This document shows positions 17,401-20,894 of a stretch of 20,894 nucleotides of DNA, piece by piece; position 1 is the stretch's first letter, and each line of letters begins with the position of its first letter. The stretch lies in contig NW_003122410.1 of assembly GCF_000003605.2 (NCBI RefSeq), forward strand, positions 147,921-168,814. Direction: 5' to 3'. A model generated the notes under the pieces. It saw only the letters and a program-made list of their open reading frames with translations, ran no database searches and was not told where the DNA came from. This DNA comes from Saccoglossus kowalevskii. Taxonomy: Eukaryota; Hemichordata; Enteropneusta; Harrimaniidae. The translations under genes were made by a program, and so were the position numbers.

Positions 17401-18712
17401 TCTTTCAATCCCAATAGCCAGGAAACCAGCAGCAAGTTTATCAATCTGTAATAATAGATCCACTGTAATTGCAAACTATTTGTTGAAAGTAAATTGTAAT
17501 ATTTATGTAAAATATAAAAAAAAACTATGTTGAGATCTCTACTGTTGTCACACATGTTGTATGCCCTTATATTTTTCCGCTATAAGACCAAATCAGCAAA
17601 GGTTATACCGTATATGGTAGATTAGAAATTAAATAATGTATTATTTTAATTTACTGGGGTTACTCGTGCACTCTCGACATTTATGCAAATCGTTAGAAGC
17701 TCACTGAACAATTTGCTTAGTGGAAACCAAGAAGATGTATTATAATATTACGTAATATAACGGGTACGTCACCAATATAAAATCCGGCAGGGTATGGATG
17801 GCAATACTATTCCAGGTGACACTTGGCTGGTCAAGGGATACGCTTGAGCGTTCAAAATTTCGTAAAAATAGATGCGTTTTTTCAGAATTGCGCCTTTTTA
17901 GAATTTCACATGGTCGTGAAGAGCGTAAAAGGTACGTTTATATAAAATACAAAAAAATGGCTGATTTTCGATCTTGAAGTTACTAAGCTCCATTTTTCCT
18001 AGCGATTACGGTGTATAGTGAATTTGGGAATGACTAACCCACGGTGAATTTCCACCCAACTGAATTATGTGTGAATGCGACGTGTGTACCCTGAGAATGT
18101 TACACAATACGTATAACGATAAAAACCATGCAAACAGTGTAGTAATGCACATAGAATAAATATTTTCGATTAGAATAATATTTACCATAAATCCATATAT
18201 ATCAAATGTGAACATAATTGTACGAAAGCAAGCATCATTTTCGCATTTTCTCATTTACCTAATGTATACTCATAATACGAATCTAAAACTTACATCTTCT
18301 TTAAATTCGTGAAATGTTTTTCTGATCCCTTGTTGACAAAAAACAACAGCTGTTTTGTCTGGATATTTTTCTGTTGTTCTGTCGATGACTTTACCAATTG
18401 TATCCCCGATCAATGGAACATCGCCGAGCGTATGAACATAACTCTGTGTGTATGTCTGAAACAGATTACCGGAGGAGAGACATCGCCAATATAATATAAC
18501 TTTATGCGATAGTTGAACTAAATAAATAAGACTTTCAATGACCATATATACTGGTTGTGGTGAAATCGGGACAAGTATGTGAATACGTAATAACACATGC
18601 ATGTTTGTGCCTTGTACCCACTTACAAATGTGGACTAGATTGCCAGTCTCTGCCCGCGCGTACTCAGAGTGCCCATTCGCAGTCCTCGAGAAAATGTAGC
18701 CCAGTGTGTCAT
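8374..18712 (-). CDS. ACSF2: ACSF2-like acyl-CoA synthetase, copy 2 (near-complete, 13 exons)
   Basis: Same enzyme as copy 1. Exons complement(join(8374-8496,8879-8989,9402-9543,9732-9883,10675-10782,11562-11730,13113-13261,15471-15566,15751-15916,16718-16836,17263-17445,18294-18455,18626-18712)) total 1767 nt, exactly 589 codons with stop; human ACSF2 is about 615 residues. Motifs in order: [34 protein letters not shown] (ATP P-loop, split by an intron), [31 protein letters not shown] (A7, Asn in place of Thr), [24 protein letters not shown] (catalytic Lys). All twelve downstream exons are free of stops. The candidate first exon has a TAG at codon 26, so the copy is either broken at its start or uses another first exon. 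Several introns are loaded with transposons. Confidence 0.92.
8879..8989 (-). CDS. ACSF2: ACSF2 copy 2, small C-terminal domain exon
   Basis: Thirty-seven codons between gagttgcAG and GTacaa. It begins [16 protein letters not shown] and ends DFCQGQ, differing from copy 1 at only a few residues. Confidence 0.93.
9402..9543 (-). CDS. ACSF2: ACSF2 copy 2, exon with the A8 hinge motif
   Basis: One base plus 47 codons between caatctacAG and GTtagt. It encodes [14 protein letters not shown], then [16 protein letters not shown] and [12 protein letters not shown]. The hinge motif is intact in this copy. Confidence 0.93.
9732..9883 (-). CDS. ACSF2: ACSF2 copy 2, exon up to the A7 motif
   Basis: Fifty codons plus 2 nt between attttccAG and GTaagt. 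It encodes [14 protein letters not shown] and RWLHNG. The Thr of the near-universal TGD motif is Asn here; copy 1 keeps TGD. Confidence 0.93.
10182..10607. mobile_element. Harbinger-like MITE, 426 bp, TTA target duplication
   Basis: The ends are inverted repeats of about 35 bp: GGCCAGAATTTTAATATCCC at the left and GGCCAGACTTTTTTTATTCC when the right end is read on the minus strand, each followed by TTGTTTC. TTA flanks both sides (10179-10181 and 10608-10610). GGCC-starting ends with a TWA 3-bp duplication are the signature of PIF/Harbinger elements (family knowledge). No transposase is present. The inside has spaced CCCGCCG words. It lies 65 bp from the A5 exon of copy 2. Confidence 0.7.
10675..10782 (-). 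CDS. ACSF2: ACSF2 copy 2, exon with the A5 motif
   Basis: Thirty-six codons between ctgtttccAG and GTaaga, in phase 0/0. It encodes [13 protein letters not shown] and ends GKPVSHTE. The exon is the same length and phase as copy 1 exon 841-948. Confidence 0.93.
10910..11535. repeat. Degenerate ATCCA/CCATC-rich low-complexity tract
   Basis: The plus strand is strikingly C- and A-rich with repeated ATCCATCC, CATCCA, CCACC and ATCCA words, unlike the flanking AT-rich sequence. It looks like an old, decayed simple repeat of the (GGAT)n type within the intron between exons 10675-10782 and 11562-11730. Confidence 0.5.
11562..11730 (-). CDS. ACSF2: ACSF2 copy 2, exon with YGTPTMF
   Basis: One base plus 56 codons between gtttattcAG and GTgagt. 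It contains [26 protein letters not shown] and [10 protein letters not shown]. No counterpart is visible for copy 1, whose equivalent exon lies left of the window. Confidence 0.92.
11955..12050 (+). repeat. SINE-like copy, oldest of three
   Basis: CTTACAGTGACAAGGTACATT, then AGTTCGATTGTCATG, aligns with CTTACAATGGCAAGGCACATT and GATTCGAATCTCGTG at 12821-12870. The second block resembles the tRNA B box (GGTTCGANTCC). Boundaries are not defined. Confidence 0.35.
12230..12972 (+). repeat. tRNA-derived SINE split by a foldback element
   Basis: If 12282-12825 is removed, sequence on both sides joins through one copy of TCTGCT. The right part has CTTACAATGGCAAGGCACATT, a B-box-like GATTCGAATCTCGTG at about 12853, and a tail TTTCCATCTAGTCGCTTTTG followed by GGGCGTGTTC. 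The tail matches CTTCCATGTAGCCACTTGTG and GGGCGTCTTC at 16541-16570. This is a repeat family with several local copies; the tRNA origin is inferred. Confidence 0.4.
12282..12816. mobile_element. Mutator-like foldback element, 90-bp terminal inverted repeats
   Basis: The arms 12282-12371 and 12727-12816 are inverted copies with 5 mismatches in 90 positions (count by eye), beginning CCTGCGTACAGTGCTGTGTG. A 9-bp imperfect direct repeat flanks them: TCTGCTAGC (12273-12281) and TCTGCTTAC (12817-12825). Long inverted ends with a 9-bp duplication fit Mutator-like MITEs (family knowledge). The 355-bp centre has no transposase. An open frame of 65 codons inside (12586-12783) is not considered a gene. 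Confidence 0.7.
13113..13261 (-). CDS. ACSF2: ACSF2 copy 2, exon with PLYHCFG
   Basis: Forty-nine codons plus 2 nt between tccttcAG and GTtaat. It encodes [19 protein letters not shown] and ends AIENE plus a split Arg codon. PLYHCFG is the A4 motif that contributes to the acyl pocket. Confidence 0.92.
13451..14140 (-). mobile_element. Internally deleted mariner element, 690 bp
   Basis: Terminal inverted repeats of about 40 bp begin CGAGGGGCGTTCAATAAGTA at the left and CAAGGGGCGTTCAATAAGTA at the right (minus strand), both followed by ATGCCCCTG. TA dinucleotides flank both ends (13449-13450, 14141-14142). The interior carries part of a mariner transposase on the minus strand. Full mariners are about 1.3 kb, so roughly half is missing. 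Confidence 0.93.
13626..14060 (-). pseudogene. Mariner transposase remnant
   Basis: On the minus strand the catalytic-domain start [20 protein letters not shown] is in frame with [20 protein letters not shown] and [12 protein letters not shown]; the chain then jumps to DFHLFP and [17 protein letters not shown]. The first catalytic Asp (in DETW) is present. The segment between ITGVY and DFHLFP that normally carries the second Asp (HDNAPVH region) and the SPDLAPSD block is deleted. Upstream, [17 protein letters not shown] resembles the region before DETW but is joined through stops. The N-terminal DNA-binding domain is absent. Confidence 0.88.
14860..15342. mobile_element. Foldback MITE with 7-bp target duplication
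   Basis: Perfect 18-bp terminal inverted repeats CACAGGGAGCCCAGGAAC (14860-14877) and its complement (15325-15342) are flanked by ATATAAC on both sides (14853-14859 and 15343-15349). A second, inner foldback pairs 14877-14890 with 15013-15026 and 14917-14943 with 14980-15006, around a 36-nt loop. No coding capacity is visible. The 7-bp duplication does not clearly fit hAT (8 bp); P-type or an unclassified group is possible. Confidence 0.75.
15471..15566 (-). CDS. ACSF2: ACSF2 copy 2, exon with the P-loop GTTGNPKG
   Basis: Thirty-two codons between tcttacAG and GTgagt, in phase 0/0. It begins [15 protein letters not shown], the glycine-rich loop that holds the ATP phosphates, and ends GRTLGYHER. 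The downstream intron (13262-15470) is 2.2 kb and carries two transposons. Confidence 0.93.
15751..15916 (-). CDS. ACSF2: ACSF2 copy 2, exon ending in the P-loop YTS
   Basis: One base plus 55 codons between atctttcAG and GTaagt. It starts [11 protein letters not shown] and ends [10 protein letters not shown], the first half of the ATP-binding motif A3. The donor cuts between TS and GTTG. Confidence 0.93.
16590..16720 (+). repeat. SINE-like copy with tRNA-type A and B boxes
   Basis: TGGTTGAGTGG at 16599-16609 fits the RNA polymerase III A box (TRGYNNARNGG) and GGTGCAACGAATCT at 16631-16644 resembles a B box with a small insertion. The block CCTGTAGTGGCGAGGTGCAA matches the SINE-like copy at 12821. 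Directly upstream (16541-16580) is sequence similar to the tail of that copy. Family and ends are uncertain. Confidence 0.4.
16718..16836 (-). CDS. ACSF2: ACSF2 copy 2, exon starting VGCKALV
   Basis: Thirty-nine codons plus 2 nt, with acceptor ttcttAG and donor GTaagt. It encodes [18 protein letters not shown], then DEICPELE and DIKSK. It follows directly on ALKK of the previous exon, as in known ACSF2. Confidence 0.92.
17263..17445 (-). CDS. ACSF2: ACSF2 copy 2, exon with [10 protein letters not shown]
   Basis: Sixty-one codons run between ttattacAG and GTatat. The exon contains [28 protein letters not shown] and [18 protein letters not shown], all typical of the first subdomain of ACSF2 enzymes. 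Confidence 0.93.
17446..18293 (-). other. Copy 2 intron without a recognised insert
   Basis: An 848-bp intron between the exons ending KEED-like FKED and starting IDKLAAG. A less AT-rich patch at about 17760-17960 (with GGCAGGGTATGGATGG) may be an old repeat, but it has no ends, inverted repeats or reading frame that I can identify. Confidence 0.5.
18294..18455 (-). CDS. ACSF2: ACSF2 copy 2, N-terminal domain exon
   Basis: Fifty-four codons lie between the acceptor ctgtttcAG and donor GTaagt, in phase 0/0. It encodes [17 protein letters not shown], then [12 protein letters not shown], which aligns with the start of the ACSF2 AMP-binding domain. It contains no Met, so a start must lie upstream. 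Confidence 0.9.
18626..18712 (-). CDS. ACSF2: ACSF2 copy 2, candidate first exon (transit peptide) with in-frame TAG
   Basis: Starting at ATG 18712-18710, 29 codons run to a strong donor (GTaagt at 18625-18620) in exactly the phase 0 needed by the next exon. The peptide [20 protein letters not shown] has arginines and serines/threonines and no acidic residue, like a mitochondrial targeting sequence. Codon 26 (18637-18635) is TAG, followed by Ser-Thr-Phe. What is seen: the frame, donor and stop. Inferred: that this is exon 1. It could instead be non-coding with another first exon further upstream. Confidence 0.5.
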
Positions 18713-18936
18713 AATGCCCTCAACGATAGCTTTTAATATACGTCGTAACAAAGTTCAAATCAAGTGTCCATAACAATCTTAAAACTATCTGTTGTAATAA
18801 AGGGGACTTAAGATTCAGTTTTGATCACACACTCCAGTTTTTGTAGCCTTGATGACTACTTTATACTAAAAATTCTCATGTCCGGTCCGGTTAGGCTTGA
18901 AATAAACCACGAATATTTACTTTTGAGATATACTTT

Positions 18937-19163
18937 TGTTATGTGAATATTTCAGCCTCGTCTGTTATAATATGTCATTATTGATGCTCATTTGTTTTAA
19001 CATGTTATATTTGAATTAGCATAGAGCCAGAACGAGGCTATGACCTGAGGTGATTCTCTGTGCATGTTGTTGTAATCCAAGATGTCCGCCTTCAATGTGA
19101 TTAAATCACTACTGTTGAATCAATGACTGATCGCACTCTTTAGATGAAAACAACACCCAAACA
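18937..19163 (+). mobile_element. Putative 5' LTR of a Gypsy-type retrotransposon
   Basis: The sequence between TGTTATGTG (18937) and CCCAAACA (19163) starts TGTT, ends AACA and stops one base before a tRNA primer-binding site, as an LTR should. About 227 bp is a plausible length. Inside, AGCCTCGT (near 18954) pairs with ACGAGGCT (near 19031). The left end is the weakest point: a second TGTT at 18963 is an alternative, and no second LTR is in the window. Confidence 0.45.
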
Positions 19164-19164
19164 A

Positions 19165-19178
19165 TGGTGGCAGCGGTG
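19165..19178 (+). promoter_or_regulatory. tRNA-Leu primer-binding site
   Basis: TGGTGGCAGCGGTG is complementary to the 3' end, including CCA, of metazoan tRNA-Leu whose acceptor ends CACCGCTGCCA. The match is 14 consecutive bases from the CCA-complementary TGG. It marks the start of minus-strand synthesis in LTR retroelements. Confidence 0.65.
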
Positions 19179-19347
19179 CAGCTTGATTCCCAGATGTTTC
19201 TGTAAGTCAAGAAAAGCAACCCAAGATCTGCGAAACTGAAAATTTTGCAGTTAAATAACTGTGAGTGTACTCTACTGTTACAGTATTAGTGTGTTCTGAA
19301 ACACGTATGATATTGGTACTGCCTGAAGCATTGCCTTGAATGACAAA

Positions 19348-20160
19348 ATGCCTCCGCCTGAAACGAGTGCATCATCAGCACCTACTGCTGCTCAAATCCC
19401 ACTACCAGCTCTTCTCGATTTTAGAGACAGTTCCAGTTCAGTCGAGAAATGGAAAACATAGGAAACAGGTATGGAGTAACTACAGTGTAATTACTCAGCT
19501 TATCAAGCAAACGGCAGAATATCAACTCGCTCTTTTTCTGCATGCAATTAGTCCCGATGCCTTAGCAATATATACTAGCTTTGCTTATGCTGACACTGAA
19601 GACAAAACCCTGTTGGCAACTGTGGTTAAGAAATTTGACAACCACTTCATTGGTGTAGTTAATGAGACATATGAATGATACTTGTTCAACAAACATATGC
19701 AAGAACCTTGTGAAGCATAGATGTATACATCACAGAACTGAGTCACTAGCGAAGACATGTAACTTCTGTCAATGTCTACATGGATACCTCATTCGAGATC
19801 AAATTGTCATTGGTGTTAGAGATAATGCAGTTAGAAAACGTCTCTTACAAGAACGCAAATTAACTCTAAACCACTGCATAGACACATGTCATGGAGCAGA
19901 AGCCACTGCATCACAAATGAAAGCGATGGGAAGTATACTAGAGGTCAACAAAGTGAGAACAAACCCAACTCTTCCTGGAAGAAGAAAACAGATAAAAAGT
20001 GGGTGAAGCCTGAAGCTAAACAAAAAAGTATTGACTGTAGATACTGTGGATATAAACATGAAGCAGACAAACAAAAGTGTCCTGCCTGGGGAAAAACATG
20101 TTCATCATGCAAAGGCAGAAACCACTTTGCAAAAAATGCAAGAAATCCCGTGCTGATGTG
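19348..20160 (+). pseudogene. Gypsy-type gag, frameshifted and truncated
   Basis: Gag packages the element's RNA. The frame opens at ATG 19348 (MPPPETSASS, then a Pro-rich start and LLDFRDSSSSVEKWK) and meets a TAG at 19457-19459. A shifted frame continues with KQVWSNYSVITQL and AISPDALAIYTSF to about 19678, then another with NFCQCLHGYLIRDQIVIG to about 20006. The end has zinc-knuckle residues CRYCGYKHEAD..KCPAWGKTC and CSSCKGRNHFAK (about 20036-20130); the last Cys of the second knuckle falls in another frame. Order and motifs are typical of invertebrate Gypsy gag. Protease, reverse transcriptase and integrase are absent, so the element is a dead, 3'-truncated copy. Confidence 0.8.
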
Positions 20161-20164
20161 TGCA

Positions 20165-20276
20165 CAGTACCGTATTACCCCGGGCACGCGCCCCTCCCTG
20201 GGCAAGCGCCCACCCCCTGTTTTCACAAAAGTTACATGTTGGGGACATCCTCGGTTAAACGCCCAGGGTGATTTTT
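20165..20276 (-). repeat. GC-rich repeat fragment joined to the broken gag
   Basis: Composition changes abruptly at about 20165: the plus strand has TACCGTATTACCCC, GGGCACGCGCCC, GGGCAAGCGCCC and CACCCCCTG, far more GC-rich than its surroundings. On the minus strand it reads as GGGTGGGCGCTT and GGGGCGCG units ending GGTAATACGGTA. Interspersed repeats with such GGGCGCTT and TACGGTA words are common in marine invertebrates (recollection, not checked). The retroelement loses its coding sequence at this junction. Confidence 0.45.
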
Positions 20277-20295
20277 AGCCAAGAACGGGATCAAC

Positions 20296-20301
20296 AATAA
20301 A
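20296..20301 (+). promoter_or_regulatory. AATAAA hexamer, plus strand
   Basis: AATAAA just downstream of the GC-rich fragment could end a plus-strand transcript from the retroelement. The context is otherwise uninformative. Confidence 0.25.
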
Positions 20302-20331
20302 GTTTTATTTGTCAAAAACGAACGCGTTCGA

Positions 20332-20337
20332 TTTATT
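20332..20337 (-). promoter_or_regulatory. Polyadenylation hexamer downstream of the stem-loop
   Basis: AATAAA on the minus strand lies 47 nt beyond the histone-type stem-loop. Many metazoan histone genes keep such a back-up signal after the stem-loop (family knowledge). Confidence 0.4.
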
Positions 20338-20360
20338 TAAATAGTGTGTTTGTTACAGTA

Positions 20361-20399
20361 GTTCTCTTTTTGGAGTGTGTTGTGGCCCTGAAAAGGGCC
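20361..20399 (-). terminator. Histone-type 3' stem-loop and purine-rich downstream element
   Basis: On the minus strand 20399-20384 reads GGCCCTTTTCAGGGCC: a perfect 6-bp stem with the canonical TTTC loop, preceded by CAAAAC and followed by ACAAC, the context bound by stem-loop binding protein. Twelve nt further, CAAAAAGAGAAC (20372-20361) is a purine-rich block like the U7 snRNP target. It starts 27 nt after the stop of the reading frame upstream, a normal spacing for replication-dependent histone genes. The element is oriented minus only; on the plus strand the loop would be GAAA. Confidence 0.8.
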
Positions 20400-20426
20400 G
20401 TTTTGTTTGTGTTTTTACGTAAAAAC

Positions 20427-20780
20427 TCATTGGAACTTAACGACGTAAGATGAACCACGCAGCATGTGGCGCACACGTTCTGCTTTCTCTTCATTCAAGA
20501 TGAATCCAATATTGCAACGATCCATACCTTGGTGAGTGGTTTGAAGCACTTAGCCTTGGTTTCAAAACGTAGTATTTCGCTGACTGTGAATCCATAACGG
20601 GAGCTAGCACTTTTGAGACATCACGATAAACTTGCTACTTTCTTTCCATCCTTCATCACAGCTATGACATTACAGTCATGTGGATTATTTTTCTGTCTTG
20701 AAGAAAAACATTTTGCCGACCTCAAGTCCATTACGATAACCATAATGAGGCATGCCGACGATGGGAACTTGTTGCATCAT
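20427..20780 (-). pseudogene. HIRAN-like domain protein, frameshifted
   Basis: From ATG 20780 the minus strand reads MMQQVPIVGMPHYGYRNGLE, then VGKMFFFKTEK and a stop. A shifted frame gives NPHDCNVIAVMKDGKKVASL, a third gives RDVSKVLAPVMDS, and the final frame gives GFILNEEKAERVRHMLRG to the TGA at 20429-20427. The order VG..HY......G, then NPxDxNxIxVxxxGKxVxxLSR, then LAPxxDS follows the HIRAN domain, a DNA-end-binding fold found in HLTF-type helicases and in stand-alone proteins (family knowledge). Three frameshifts make this copy a pseudogene unless introns or sequence errors explain them. The surprise is the histone stem-loop directly after it. Confidence 0.5.
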
Positions 20781-20894
20781 CGTTATTTTTATAATTTTGT
20801 CACGTGTGTGGGTGCGTGAATAAATCATGTTAATGAGGTCGACCAGAGTTTATTTTCAGTCCGTTTTTTATGTATCGCCATTTGGATATGTTAC

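Noticed and set aside
19889-20226. Minus-strand frames opposite gag
   Set aside because: They are shadows of the gag zinc-knuckle region and have no recognisable content.
20384-20399. The stem-loop read as a plus-strand bacterial-type terminator
   Set aside because: The plus-strand loop would be GAAA and there is no gene ending there on that strand; the minus-strand reading matches the histone consensus exactly.
20427-20780. Histone gene (H1, H2A, H2B, H3 or H4) upstream of the stem-loop
   Set aside because: None of the frames shows a histone fold or tail sequence, and the C-terminal end does not match any histone class I know.

Overview
This is a window of animal nuclear DNA: AT-rich, with many introns that follow GT-AG rules, long introns full of decayed transposons, LINE/SINE/LTR/DNA-transposon debris, and a textbook metazoan histone-type 3' stem-loop. 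The mix (mariner, Harbinger- and Mutator-like MITEs, a tRNA-derived SINE, a Gypsy-type gag with HFAK zinc knuckles) suits a marine invertebrate. A hemichordate, echinoderm, mollusc or similar is possible, but the phylum cannot be fixed from the sequence alone.

The protein-coding content is essentially one gene present twice. Both copies encode acyl-CoA synthetase family member 2 (ACSF2-like, a mitochondrial medium-chain fatty-acid:CoA ligase of the adenylate-forming superfamily). Copy 1 (+ strand, 841-4658) shows only its last five exons; its 5' part lies left of the window. Copy 2 (- strand, 18712-8374) is nearly complete: twelve secure exons plus a candidate first exon. Together they keep one frame of 588 codons plus stop. 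The copies are tail to tail, about 3.7 kb apart, share all four splice junctions that can be compared, and still match in some intron sequence, so this is a fairly recent inverted duplication. Each copy carries its own change in a conserved motif, and the candidate transit-peptide exon of copy 2 contains an in-frame TAG.

Region by region: 1-840 unassigned DNA; 841-4658 copy 1, whose last intron holds about 29 copies of a 36-bp minisatellite (3280-4350) rich in the POU octamer ATTTGCAT; 4659-8373 intergenic, containing a 1.3-kb 5'-truncated LINE with a 16-bp target-site duplication; 8374-18712 copy 2, whose introns hold a Harbinger-like MITE, a SINE split by a Mutator-like foldback element, an internally deleted mariner, a foldback element with a 7-bp duplication and a second SINE-like copy; about 18937-20160 a Gypsy-type LTR element (putative LTR, tRNA-Leu primer site, broken gag) truncated into a GC-rich repeat fragment; 20332-20780 (- strand) a frameshifted HIRAN-like reading frame followed 27 nt after its stop by a perfect histone 3' stem-loop.

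No operon-like or defence-type system is visible. The observations most worth following are the histone stem-loop behind a non-histone reading frame, the octamer-rich minisatellite that is open in both directions, and the asymmetric decay of the two ACSF2 copies. All assignments come from reading the sequence; none has been confirmed by a database search.
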